A DNA stretch of 44,734 nt. It comes from SKZT01 sp964478625. GTDB taxonomy: Bacteria > Desulfobacterota > Desulfobacteria > Desulfobacterales > SKZT01. The notes beneath the pieces are model-generated. The model was not told the DNA's origin. It saw only the letters and a program-made list of their open reading frames with translations, and did not search any database. The stretch covers positions 1-44,734 of the forward strand of contig CAYZJH010000025.1 of assembly GCA_964478625.1 (NCBI GenBank), given 5' to 3'. Below, one piece after another: positions 33,750-42,365 of the stretch (positions are counted from its first letter, which is position 1; each line of letters starts with the position of its first letter). A program made the translations under genes and the position numbers.

Positions 33750-35837
33750 ATGAGTGATCACACCCAAGTTAAAATGACGGAAATGAATTACGCCAAGGAT
33801 CGGCCTAAGGCGGAAAACCCGGTGAAAGTCGAAGATTTGTCTCTTCGCGACGGCCATCAGTCGCTTTTCGCCACTCGGGGCCGCACCGAAGACATGATTC
33901 CGGTCGCAGAGCTTATGGATGAAGTCGGATTCTGGGCCGTGGAGACCTGGGGTGGCGCAACATTCGATACCATGCACCGGTTTTTGAATGAAGATCCCTG
34001 GGAAAGAATCCGGACCCTGAAACGGTATTTCAAAAAAACACCTTTTTCCATGCTTCTCAGGGCCCAAAACCTGGTCGGCTATAGAAATTACGCGGATGAT
34101 TTGGCCAGAGCATTTGTGGATCGGGCCTGTGAAAATGGTATGGATATTTTCAGGACTTTCGATGCCCTGAATGATTATCGGAATTTTGAGACCGTGGTGG
34201 AAAGAATTAAGGCCAATGGTAAGCATTTTCAAGGTTGCATCTGCTATACGATGACCGAACCCCGGATGGGTGGAGAAGTCTACAATATCGATTACTATGT
34301 CAATAAGGCAAAGGCTTTGGAGGAAATGGGTGCGGACACCATATGTATCAAAGATATGGCCGGCCTCTGCGCACCCTATGATGCTTATCAGATCGTCAAA
34401 GCATTGAAAGAAACCTGTAAAGCCCCCATTCATCTTCATAGCCATTTTACCTCTGGAATGTCTCCCATGACCCACCTAAAGGCCATTGAGGCCGGTGTGG
34501 ACATCATCGATACCTGCATGTCGCCGTATGCTTACCGGACCTCTCATGCCGCCATAGAACCTCTTGTAATGACCCTTCTGGGTACAAATCGTGATACCGG
34601 ATTTGATATTAATCTATTGGGAAAAATCAATGAAATTCTTGAAAAAGAGGTCATGCCCAAATACGCACACCTTCTGGATGATTCCAAGATGTCCATTATC
34701 GATATTAATGTGCTTTTGCACCAGACTCCAGGAGGTATGCTTTCAAACCTGGTCAACCAGTTGCGGGAAATGGACGCTTTGGAAAAAATCGGCGAAGTTT
34801 ACAAGGAACTTCCCAGGGTTCGGAAAGAACTGGGGCAGATTCCCCTGGTAACTCCCACCAGCCAGATTGTCGGTATTCAGACAGTCAATAATGTGCTCTT
34901 TGATGATGATAAAGAACGGTATAAGATGATTACGGCTCAGGTCAAGGATCTGTGTTATGGCCTCTATGGAAAGACCGCAGTGCCCATTGATCCTGAAGTT
35001 CAGAAAAAAGCCTTGAAAGGCTACAAACGAGGGGAACAGCCGATTACCTGCCGTCCTGCGGAGGTGCTTGAGCCTGAACTGGAAAAGGCAAAAGAAGAAA
35101 TCGGAGATCTGGCAAAAGATATCGATGATGTTATTACCTATGCACTCTATCCTGTTACCGGTAAACGGTTTCTCAAGTGGAAATACGGCCATGAAGATGT
35201 TCCGCCTGAGGTGATGCCCAAGACTCTTGCACAGGTGAAAAAAGAGCAGGAACTGATCAAGAAGGCCAAGGCAGGCTTGCTGGTGGAAAAGGGAGAAAAA
35301 AAGGCACCTGAAAAGAGTGAAAATTTGAGAACGTTCAATGTGTTTGTTGAGGATGAATATTTTGAAGTGGGTGTCGATGAAGTGGGTGAGTCGCCGATAA
35401 TCAGTTACATACAGCAACTTAGTCAGATTCCGGCCCAACCGGTTCAGGTGATGCAATCGGTTCAGTCACCAAAACCGGCAGCGGCTGTCAAGCCCCGTGC
35501 TACAGTTGTACCGCCGCCTCCAAAGCCTTCGGCATCTTCCCAGGCTGCACCGCCTGTATCGCCAAAACCGGTTGAACCCATCGCAACTGCATCTGCTGAA
35601 CCACCGGCAGCCGCTTCCACTGAAGGAACGCCTTTGAAAGCACCCATGCCGGGCATGATCATCAGTTTTGAGAAAAAAGTCGGCGATGCAGTCAAACAGG
35701 GAGAAACTGTTGTGATTCTTGAGGCCATGAAAATGGAAAATGCTTTGCCGGCCCCGGCAAGCGGCAGTGTTAAGGCCATTAATTATAAATCCGGTGATTC
35801 CGTGGCCAAAAACGATATTCTTTGCATCATCGGATAA
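33750..35837 (+). CDS. 5S-type carboxyltransferase fused to biotin carrier (PycB/OadA/transcarboxylase 5S)
   Basis: 695 residues. Residues 1-470 form the 5S/PycB domain: VEDLSLRDGHQSLFATR (metal-binding Asp), DIFRTFDALND, TICIKDMAGLCAPYDAY (Lys likely carbamylated) and the HLHSHFTSG metal-binding histidines. A proline/alanine-rich hinge (about 565-625) leads to a biotinyl domain with EAMKMENA, biotin Lys661. It moves carboxyl between biotin and oxaloacetate/pyruvate. GAGGAG precedes the ATG by 9 bases. No membrane OadB/G genes are adjacent, so a Na+-pumping decarboxylase is unlikely; with the carboxyltransferase beta subunit at 31751 it could form a methylmalonyl-CoA:pyruvate transcarboxylase, or it could be PycB of a two-subunit pyruvate carboxylase. 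Confidence 0.9.
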   Translation: MSDHTQVKMTEMNYAKDRPKAENPVKVEDLSLRDGHQSLFATRGRTEDMIPVAELMDEVGFWAVETWGGATFDTMHRFLNEDPWERIRTLKRYFKKTPFSMLLRAQNLVGYRNYADDLARAFVDRACENGMDIFRTFDALNDYRNFETVVERIKANGKHFQGCICYTMTEPRMGGEVYNIDYYVNKAKALEEMGADTICIKDMAGLCAPYDAYQIVKALKETCKAPIHLHSHFTSGMSPMTHLKAIEAGVDIIDTCMSPYAYRTSHAAIEPLVMTLLGTNRDTGFDINLLGKINEILEKEVMPKYAHLLDDSKMSIIDINVLLHQTPGGMLSNLVNQLREMDALEKIGEVYKELPRVRKELGQIPLVTPTSQIVGIQTVNNVLFDDDKERYKMITAQVKDLCYGLYGKTAVPIDPEVQKKALKGYKRGEQPITCRPAEVLEPELEKAKEEIGDLAKDIDDVITYALYPVTGKRFLKWKYGHEDVPPEVMPKTLAQVKKEQELIKKAKAGLLVEKGEKKAPEKSENLRTFNVFVEDEYFEVGVDEVGESPIISYIQQLSQIPAQPVQVMQSVQSPKPAAAVKPRATVVPPPPKPSASSQAAPPVSPKPVEPIATASAEPPAAASTEGTPLKAPMPGMIISFEKKVGDAVKQGETVVILEAMKMENALPAPASGSVKAINYKSGDSVAKNDILCIIG

Positions 35838-35910
35838 CAAAGTTCCAGAAGAAAACTCCCTTATTTCGCATAAGGGGAGCATTTGTGCCGGCCTTATGCA
35901 TGCCTTTTCA

Positions 35911-35937
35911 TCGTTCCCACGCATCGCGTGGGAACGA
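35911..35937. repeat. Perfect 12-bp-arm palindrome (TCGTTCCCACGC type)
   Basis: TCGTTCCCACGC, loop ATC, GCGTGGGAACGA: arms are exact complements. This sequence type (GTTCCCACGC...GCGTGGGAAC) recurs as an extragenic palindrome in many proteobacterial genomes. There is no T-run, so it is not an intrinsic terminator. Confidence 0.7.
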
Positions 35938-36005
35938 AACAATTATCATATTAATGGGATATTTAAATCCAAATCGAGCGATTTCTTGTGAATAAATCTT
36001 TTAAC

Positions 36006-36100
36006 GTCATACCGGCGACGGCTGGTATCCAGTTCGACGGTTATACCTTCTGGATAGCGAATAAAGGCTTTGCTTCGTGCCCGGTTTTTGCCGGAATGAC
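36006..36100. repeat. Degenerate REP-like inverted repeat
   Basis: GTCATACCGGCGACGGCTGG at the left and, inverted at the right end, GTCATTCCGGCAAAAACCGG: a diverged copy of the element at 33611. It sits 70 bases ahead of sucC. Confidence 0.6.
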
Positions 36101-36171
36101 GGATACTTCCCTGTTAAATCGATCAGTTTGGGTTAAAGAAGCACTTCTTTTATCAGACAAGGAAATCCATA

Positions 36172-37332
36172 ATGAAAATTCATGAGTATCAAGCCAAGCA
36201 ATTGTTTCAAAAATACGGCATACCCGTTCCGGATGGAGGGGTTGCTTTTGCGGTGGATGAAGCAGTTAAGGTTGCTGAAGGTCTCGGAAAGTATCCGGTG
36301 GTGATTAAGGCTCAAATTCATGCCGGTGGCCGCGGAAAAGGCGGAGGGGTGAACCTCGCTCAATCTCTTGATGAGGTGAGGGATTTATCTGGGAGAATGA
36401 TTGGCATGAACCTGGTGACTCATCAGACCGGCCCGGAAGGTAGAGATGTTCGGAAAATTCTTATCGAACAGGGGCTGGATATTGAAAAGGAATTGTACCT
36501 GAGTATTATACCGGATCGGGCCACAGCCATGATTGTGATTATGGCCAGTGAGGCCGGAGGAATGGATATCGAGCAGGTGGCCGAAGACCATCCGGAAAAA
36601 ATCATCAAAGTGTTTATTGATCCTTTGCTGGGAATTCAGGGCTACCACTGTCGTGCCGCGGGCTATGGATTGAATCTGTCCCCCACCTTGATCAAGCAGT
36701 TTAATCGGATGCTCGTGAATATGTATAATCTTTTTGTTGATTATGACTGCTCGCTTCTTGAAATCAATCCGCTGGTCATAACCGGAGATGAGAGAATCAT
36801 TGCCCTGGATGCTAAAGTCAACTTTGATGACAATGCCTTGTTCAGGCATAAGGATATCCTTGAATATCGAGATCTGGATGAGGAAAATCCGCTGGAGGTC
36901 GAAGCCTCGAAATATAATCTCAATTATATCAATCTGGATGGTAATGTCGGCAATATGGTCAATGGTGCCGGTCTGGCCATGGCTACCATGGATATCATTA
37001 AGCAGGCCGGAGCCGAGCCTGCTAATTTTCTGGATGTTGGTGGCGGTGCCAGTGCGGAAATGGTGGAAAACGGGTTCAGAATTATTCTTAGCGATAAAAA
37101 TGTCCAGGGGATTTTGATCAATATTTTCGGCGGGATCCTGCGATGTGATGTATTGGCCGAGGGTGTGGTAAAAGCAGCAAAGAAAACCGGAATTGAAGTA
37201 CCTGTTGTCGTTCGGATGGAGGGGACCAACGTTGAGGAAGGCCGGAAAATTCTTTCGGAATCAGGTTTAAACCTGATAACTGCCGTGGATTTGAAGGATG
37301 CAGCCCAAAAAGTGGCCGCGTTGGTCAAATAA
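36172..37332 (+). CDS. sucC: Succinyl-CoA synthetase beta subunit (ADP-forming)
   Basis: 386 residues, normal length. ATP-grasp subunit that, with SucD, converts succinyl-CoA to succinate with ATP formation, the exit of the methylmalonyl-CoA route and part of the citric acid cycle. Signatures: MKIHEYQAKQLFQKYGIPVP, KAQIHAGGRGKGGGVNLA, EINPLVITGD, LDGNVGNMVNGAGLAMATMD, LDVGGGASAEMVENGF and INIFGGILRCDVLAEG. AAGGA precedes the ATG by 8 bases. It is the first gene after the repeat-bearing gap. Confidence 0.97.
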   Translation: MKIHEYQAKQLFQKYGIPVPDGGVAFAVDEAVKVAEGLGKYPVVIKAQIHAGGRGKGGGVNLAQSLDEVRDLSGRMIGMNLVTHQTGPEGRDVRKILIEQGLDIEKELYLSIIPDRATAMIVIMASEAGGMDIEQVAEDHPEKIIKVFIDPLLGIQGYHCRAAGYGLNLSPTLIKQFNRMLVNMYNLFVDYDCSLLEINPLVITGDERIIALDAKVNFDDNALFRHKDILEYRDLDEENPLEVEASKYNLNYINLDGNVGNMVNGAGLAMATMDIIKQAGAEPANFLDVGGGASAEMVENGFRIILSDKNVQGILINIFGGILRCDVLAEGVVKAAKKTGIEVPVVVRMEGTNVEEGRKILSESGLNLITAVDLKDAAQKVAALVK

Positions 37333-37375
37333 GCAGCTTGTAACACAGAATGAATCAGAAGGCGAGGAAAGTAAA

Positions 37376-38248
37376 TTGAGCATATTTGTCAACAAGCAGA
37401 CAAAATTATTGGTACAGGGAATTACAGGGCGAGAGGGGCAGTTTCATACCCGTCAATGTGTAGCCTATGGAACCCAAGTTGTTGCAGGAGTCACCCCTGG
37501 AAAATCGGGCCAGAAAATGGATGACATTCCGGTATTCAACACGGTAAAAGATGCTGTGACGAATACCGGTGCAAATGCCAGTATGATTTTTGTACCACCT
37601 CCGTTTGCAGCCGATGCGATCATGGAAGCTGCAGACGCCGGTGTTGGAATCATTGTGGCGATTACCGAGGGAATTCCTGTTCTTGACATGATGAAAGTTA
37701 AAAATTTTCTCCGGAACAAGCCATCCAGACTCATCGGTCCCAACTGTCCTGGAATCATTACCCCGGGAGAGTGTAAAATCGGTATCATGCCCGGAGGTAT
37801 TCATAAACCGGGAGGCCCTGTCGGTGTTATTTCCCGGAGCGGCACCCTGACATATGAGGTTGTCCATCAATTGACCCTTCAGGGAATCGGGCAAACCACC
37901 TGTTTAGGCATCGGAGGCGATCCGGTCAACGGAACCAATTTTATCGACTGCCTGGAAGCTTTTCAGAATGATTCCGACACAAAAGGGATTGTCATGGTAG
38001 GTGAAATCGGTGGTAATGCTGAGGAACAGGCCGCCGAATATATCACCAGGAATGTTGATAAGCCTGTTGTCGGTTTTATCGCAGGTCTTACCGCTCCTCC
38101 CGGAAGGCGCATGGGGCATGCTGGCGCAATCATATCCGGGAAAGGAGGCACCGCCCAGGGTAAAATCAATGCAATGAAAAGCTGCGGAATACATGTTTGT
38201 GAGGACCTGGGTACTTTTGGAGAGTTCTGCGCAAATGTATTTTCCTGA
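37376..38248 (+). CDS. sucD: Succinyl-CoA synthetase alpha subunit
   Basis: 290 residues from a TTG start at 37376, chosen because it gives the classic N-terminus (M)SIFVNKQTKLLVQGITGREG and has GGCGAGGAAA about 6 bases upstream. An ATG at 37298 would overlap sucC by 35 bases and add 26 residues foreign to the family. Signatures: AGVTPGKSGQ, IGPNCPGIITPGECKIGIMP, VGVISRSGTLTYEVV, and RMGHAGAIISG with the phosphorylated histidine at residue 248. It pairs with SucC and is encoded 43 bases after it. It closes the methylmalonyl-CoA/succinate gene set. Confidence 0.95.
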   Translation: MSIFVNKQTKLLVQGITGREGQFHTRQCVAYGTQVVAGVTPGKSGQKMDDIPVFNTVKDAVTNTGANASMIFVPPPFAADAIMEAADAGVGIIVAITEGIPVLDMMKVKNFLRNKPSRLIGPNCPGIITPGECKIGIMPGGIHKPGGPVGVISRSGTLTYEVVHQLTLQGIGQTTCLGIGGDPVNGTNFIDCLEAFQNDSDTKGIVMVGEIGGNAEEQAAEYITRNVDKPVVGFIAGLTAPPGRRMGHAGAIISGKGGTAQGKINAMKSCGIHVCEDLGTFGEFCANVFS

Positions 38249-38314
38249 GTTGTTTTCTTTGGCTTTCAAAACGGTCATTCTGATCAGGCGGGCAAATTGT
38301 CACAAGGAGTGTTA

Positions 38315-38351
38315 AAGCCGTGCTTTTGCATCGTTTAACAAAGCACGGCTT
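38315..38351. terminator. Hairpin between convergent sucD and the sigma-54 regulator
   Basis: AAGCCGTGCTT (38315-38325) and AAGCACGGCTT (38341-38351) are perfect complements, plus one more inner pair. It lies between the converging genes, so it could end both transcripts; only short T-stretches follow, making it a weak bidirectional terminator candidate. Confidence 0.55.
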
Positions 38352-38382
38352 CTGCACTCCATTTTACCGGTTGATTCACACC

Positions 38383-39708
38383 CTATAACGAGTTTTCCTT
38401 TAAAAAACGGTAAAGAGTAGCCCGGCCCACCCCTAGCCTTCTTGCGGCTTTTGCCTTGTTGCCGCCAGTTGCTTTCAAGGCAAATTCCACGGCCGAGCGG
38501 GTTAATTTTTTTTCAGGACCGGGCTTGGGGCAGGACAACCGGCTGATTTGAATTTCAGGGGGCAAATCATCGGGTTGTATCGTGTCTCCGCTGCACTTGA
38601 CCATGGCATACTGAATTGCGTTTTCCAATTCTCGTACATTTCCCGGCCAACGATAGCTCATCATGAGAGGAATTGCTTCTTTTGAAAACCTTAGAGTTTT
38701 TCGACCGCTGATTTCCGCAGCCTGCCGAAGAAAATGATCGATTAGGAGAGGAATGTCACTTCTTCGCTCCCGAATCGGCGGTAGTTTTATAGGGATGACA
38801 CTTAACCGGAAAAAGAGATCCTCCCTGAACTTTTTCTGAAGTACTTCTTTTCTCAGATCTTTGTTTGTTGCGCTGATAATTCGGACATCCACGCTGACGG
38901 CTTTTTCCCCGCCGACTTTTTCAAAAGTTTTTTCCTGAAGAACCCGAAGAAGTTTAACCTGCATTTTTTTTGAAAGCTCGGCGACTTCATCCAAAAAAAT
39001 GGTCCCCTTATCCGCCAGTTCGAAACGGCCTTTTTTATCACGAATAGCTCCCGAAAACGCCCCTTTTATGTGGCCGAAAAGTTCCGTTTCAATGAGTTCC
39101 TCAGGAAGTGCCCCGCAATTGATTGGCACAAAAGGGCCTGATCTACGGGAACTTAGGTTGTGTATTGCCGCAGCGACCAGTTCCTTGCCGGTGCCGGTTT
39201 CCCCAAAAATATGTACCGGAATATCAAAAGCTGCAACTTCTTTGATTTGAGAAAAAAGTTGGTGCATTTTTCGGTCCTGGCCGACAATATTGGCGAAGCG
39301 GGTGCATTCCCCCTTTCTTATTTTTAAATCCAGCAGTTCAGTCACGTCTTTGAATGAGGCCAGGACACCAAAAAAAACACCATTTTCATCGTACATCTTG
39401 GTGATTGACATATCGATACTTTTCGGATCTCCATCTTTTGTCACGATATTGTGAGAATATTCGGTTTTTTCATCCAAATCCGGTTCCGGACCGCAAAAAG
39501 AACATTGATCGCCGCAAAAGGGCCCTCCCAAAGCTTCATGGCAGTCTTTGCCAAGAACTTCTTTACGACGGAAACCGGTAATCCGCTCAGCCTCCTGATT
39601 AAAGAAAAAAATTCTTCTTTTCAGATCATGGGCAATGATACCTTCTTTGAGATTATCTAGAATCCGTTCAAGGTTGGTTCGACTTGAAAGAATTTTTTCA
39701 ATGGTCAA
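38383..39708 (-). CDS. PAS domain sigma-54-dependent transcriptional activator
   Basis: 441 residues from a TTG start at 39708; no ATG is available upstream before an in-frame stop, and AAGGA lies about 12 bases away. Residues 10-125 are a PAS sensor domain holding a cysteine group C56-x8-C65-x3-C69-x2-C72 (DCHEALGGPFCGDQCSFC), which may bind a metal or Fe-S centre. The AAA+ domain has Walker A GETGTGKE (169-176), the sigma-54 loop GAFSGA (216-221; the usual GAFTGA with Thr to Ser), Walker B GTIFLDEV and the arginine-finger segment. A Fis-type helix-turn-helix ends the protein (NKAKAARRLGVGRATLYRFL). It should activate sigma-54 promoters in response to a signal sensed by PAS. The target is not known; it is convergent with sucD. 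Confidence 0.93.
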   Translation of the reverse strand: MTIEKILSSRTNLERILDNLKEGIIAHDLKRRIFFFNQEAERITGFRRKEVLGKDCHEALGGPFCGDQCSFCGPEPDLDEKTEYSHNIVTKDGDPKSIDMSITKMYDENGVFFGVLASFKDVTELLDLKIRKGECTRFANIVGQDRKMHQLFSQIKEVAAFDIPVHIFGETGTGKELVAAAIHNLSSRRSGPFVPINCGALPEELIETELFGHIKGAFSGAIRDKKGRFELADKGTIFLDEVAELSKKMQVKLLRVLQEKTFEKVGGEKAVSVDVRIISATNKDLRKEVLQKKFREDLFFRLSVIPIKLPPIRERRSDIPLLIDHFLRQAAEISGRKTLRFSKEAIPLMMSYRWPGNVRELENAIQYAMVKCSGDTIQPDDLPPEIQISRLSCPKPGPEKKLTRSAVEFALKATGGNKAKAARRLGVGRATLYRFLKENSL

Positions 39709-39749
39709 AATTTGTTTAATCCTTTCTGGTGGTTTAACCCTGAATTATT

Positions 39750-40481
39750 TCAGAGAATACAAGGCACCTTTTGATGAATTTTTATATGTCCGGTATCTAT
39801 TAAAACGTCATAAGCCATTATTTCCACACCATGGGAAACGGCTTTGCGGAGTTCTTTGCCATAGCCGGGATCAATTTTATCGGCAGGTGAAAAATTTTGA
39901 GCATCCATACGCTGAATCAAGTAAAACATGATGCACCTGTTTCCCTGAGTGACCAATTGTTGAAGTTCCACTAAATGCTTCTTGCCTCTTAAGGTGACAG
40001 CATCGGGGAAAAGGGCTTGTCCGTTTTCCACGAGCGTACAGTTTTTAATCTCAACATAGCAAGGATCTTTTTTGTCGCTTTGCAAAAGAAGGTCGATTCT
40101 GGAATTATTCCCGACCTTGACTTCAGAAACGATGTCATCGTAATCGGAAAGTTCATGAATTAACCCCTGCCTGATGGATTGAGCCACAAGCCGGTTTGGT
40201 ATCATCGTATTTACCCCGACAAGTGAGGTGGGCATTTCAATGAGCTGCCAGGTGTATTTGAGCTTTCGTTTAGGATCATCATGATAGGATATGAAAGCCG
40301 TGCGACCGGGTTGAGAACATCCGGTCATCGCTCCTGAATTGGGGCAGTGTGCGGTAATTATGGTTCCATCGTCAAGCCGGACATCTGCCAAAAACCGTTT
40401 GTAGCGTCTGATCAGTGTACCGGATAGAAGGGGAGGCCATTTAATCCCAGCGGCGCTATGAATGTTTGCATCAGAGGTCAT
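39750..40481 (-). CDS. sfsA: SfsA family DNA/RNA nuclease-like protein
   Basis: 243 residues from the ATG at 40481; the frame is open to a TTG at 40526, but SfsA proteins usually begin shortly before the PPLLSGTLIRRYKRFLADV segment seen here. Other signatures: ITAHCPNSGAMTGCSQPG, YVEIKNCTLVENGQALFPDA, VTLRGKKHLVEL and DPGYGKELRKAVSHGVEI. SfsA was named for stimulating maltose fermentation in E. coli; its fold is related to restriction nucleases and the E-x-K motif (VEIKN) is kept. Its cellular role is not settled. It is the gene upstream of the PAS regulator on the same strand, with 41 bases between. Confidence 0.9.
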   Translation of the reverse strand: MTSDANIHSAAGIKWPPLLSGTLIRRYKRFLADVRLDDGTIITAHCPNSGAMTGCSQPGRTAFISYHDDPKRKLKYTWQLIEMPTSLVGVNTMIPNRLVAQSIRQGLIHELSDYDDIVSEVKVGNNSRIDLLLQSDKKDPCYVEIKNCTLVENGQALFPDAVTLRGKKHLVELQQLVTQGNRCIMFYLIQRMDAQNFSPADKIDPGYGKELRKAVSHGVEIMAYDVLIDTGHIKIHQKVPCIL

Positions 40482-40680
40482 GGTAAAAAGGATGTTTTTA
40501 TAATCGTTATTTGTTGACAACAGCAATTCCCAACTTAAATTTCATTTGGTTCGAATCAAGAAAATATGGTTTATATCATAAAGATTAAATAATAATAACA
40601 AGTTCTTTATTTGAGTTTGCCTGTATTTCATTCAGGAGAGCCGAATTAAGACACATTTTCAGGAAGTAGGAGGTAGTTGG

Positions 40681-41358
40681 ATGGCTTTTGAAACCAAAGA
40701 GCAGGTTCTGGAAAAAATAATGGCTCAGGATAAACCCAATTGTCCGCACTGCGGCGAACCCATGAGTTTGTGGGAGGTTCCTCCCATGAATTTCAGTGAT
40801 GGTCTGGGTTGGGGTACACCTTATCTGTACCTTTGCTTCAATGATGAATGTCCCATGTATGTTCAGGGATGGCAGCATCTTGAAGATACCTATGCCCACA
40901 GAGCTTCATATCGGTGTTTGTGCTATCCGGGAACACATCAGTATGAATGCATGCCGGTATTCAGCCCAATGGGCGGCACAGGGCAAATTATCGATGATGA
41001 GGTATTGGCGCAGCAGGAAACTCTGAAAGAAAACACCAAAAAAGGATTCAATATTCTGGCAACCTGCATCACGGAACATGACTGGGTTGCTGTGGTTCGG
41101 ATTTTGTTGGATTCAACGGAACCGCCTCGGGTGAGAGTAAAAGCCGCAGAAATTATCGGTGATTTTGGAGATATGGATGCAATCGAACCGATTCGAAATT
41201 ATCGGTTTGGAAATGAAATCCTGCAGGAAAAATGCAACCAGGCCATTGCAAAAATTCATGAGCGTTTTTTTACCCGGGAATGCCCTTTTTGTGCGGAGAT
41301 CATTAAAAGCAGGGCAAAAATCTGCAAACATTGCGGAAAAGAGGTCGCCGGTATTTAA
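40681..41358 (+). CDS. Zinc-ribbon protein with HEAT-like middle
   Basis: 225 residues. N-terminal zinc ribbon CPHCGEP (C21, C24) pairs with later cysteines (CFNDEC) to make one site; a second C-terminal ribbon has C201-x-x-C204 and C215-x-x-C218 (ECPFCAEIIKSRAKICKHC), a common short zinc-ribbon type. The middle (about 125-190: AVVRILLDSTEPPRVRVKAA, then EIIGDFGDMDAIEPIRNY) looks like a HEAT-type helical repeat. AGGAGG precedes the ATG by about 7 bases. Probably cytoplasmic and involved in protein or nucleic acid binding; no known function and no partner gene. Confidence 0.75.
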   Translation: MAFETKEQVLEKIMAQDKPNCPHCGEPMSLWEVPPMNFSDGLGWGTPYLYLCFNDECPMYVQGWQHLEDTYAHRASYRCLCYPGTHQYECMPVFSPMGGTGQIIDDEVLAQQETLKENTKKGFNILATCITEHDWVAVVRILLDSTEPPRVRVKAAEIIGDFGDMDAIEPIRNYRFGNEILQEKCNQAIAKIHERFFTRECPFCAEIIKSRAKICKHCGKEVAGI

Positions 41359-41393
41359 TTCGGCTCTATTGGCTTGACAAAACATGAGGGGGG

Positions 41394-42365
41394 ATGCCTT
41401 TCCCAAAAAGGTTTTCCCCCCGAGGTTTTTTGAAATTGAAAGTAACAAACCATTCCGCTACCTATGCCGGGTTGATGCTTGCCGTAATTTTTTGGGGGCT
41501 TTCCTTTGTAGCAACCAAAATGGCCCTTGAAACCATCCCTGTTTTTACGTTAATTTTTATTCGGTTTTTGTTCAGTTCCATTTTTTTTGGCCTTCTGATT
41601 TTAAAAAGAGGATTTCCGAGATTCACTCCAGAGGGGCACCGTTTGGTTCTTTTCACGGCATTTTTTGAACCAGTGCTTTATTTTATCTTTGAAACAAAGG
41701 GATTGCAGTATACTTCCGCACCTAAAGCGTCGTTGATTATTGCAACGATACCGCTGGTGGTTCTTGTAGTGGCCAGTTATGTTTTAAAAGAACGCGCGCG
41801 GCTATCGGGGCTGTTTGGAATTTTGATTTCCCTTGTGGGGATATGGTTTTTGGTTACCGGTGCTCAGGATTTTACGTGGGATTTTCACGGGGCTCTGATC
41901 GGAGATCTGTTGATTTTTGGAGCAGTGATTTCAGCAACGGTTTATATTATCTGTGCCCGTCATCTCGGTAAAAAATATTCTTCCTTTGAGATCACGACCA
42001 TGCAGACTTTTTACGGAACTGTTTTTTTTACGTTCCCCTTTGCATGGGAATTTCCAGACGTTCAATGGTCATTCATTTCCGGACGTTCCATGGTAGCTGT
42101 TATTTATTTGACTGTTTTTGCCACCATCGCTGCATATTTGCTCTACAATCACGCACTGACAAAAATTCCTGCAGGGAGGGCCGCCATTTTTATCAATGGC
42201 ATCCCATTGGTCACAATCGCCGGTGCCTGGTTTTTGCTTGAAGAAACCCTGACGCTTGTTCAGGCAGGAGGTGGATTTCTCGTTCTTGCAGCCATTTTGA
42301 TCAACAGTTTCCCGGACTTAAAGATACCTGATACCAAAATCGATCCAATCATAACGGTGAAATAA
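41394..42365 (+). CDS. EamA/DMT-family permease, second copy
   Basis: Up to 323 residues, ten membrane helices in two EamA repeats: LMLAVIFWGLSFVATKMALE at the start and, later, IGDLLIFGAVISATVYIICA and PLVTIAGAWFLLEETLTLVQ. The start is uncertain: the ATG at 41394 directly abuts its purine run, whereas TTG codons at 41430 or 41436 follow GAGG at better distance and would drop an untypical N-terminus. It is unrelated in detail to the EamA protein at 9268. Substrate unknown. It overlaps the QueG-like gene by one base (TAATG), so the two are translationally coupled. Confidence 0.88.
   Translation: MPFPKRFSPRGFLKLKVTNHSATYAGLMLAVIFWGLSFVATKMALETIPVFTLIFIRFLFSSIFFGLLILKRGFPRFTPEGHRLVLFTAFFEPVLYFIFETKGLQYTSAPKASLIIATIPLVVLVVASYVLKERARLSGLFGILISLVGIWFLVTGAQDFTWDFHGALIGDLLIFGAVISATVYIICARHLGKKYSSFEITTMQTFYGTVFFTFPFAWEFPDVQWSFISGRSMVAVIYLTVFATIAAYLLYNHALTKIPAGRAAIFINGIPLVTIAGAWFLLEETLTLVQAGGGFLVLAAILINSFPDLKIPDTKIDPIITVK

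Larger units (their letters stand above)
35838..36171. other. Intergenic region with two palindromic repeats
   Basis: 334 bases between the 5S/biotin gene and sucC, without a gene. It is mostly made of a perfect palindrome (35911-35937) and a REP-like element (36006-36100), each listed separately, so the region is likely a repeat insertion site. An upstream start for sucC transcription is not evident. Confidence 0.6.
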
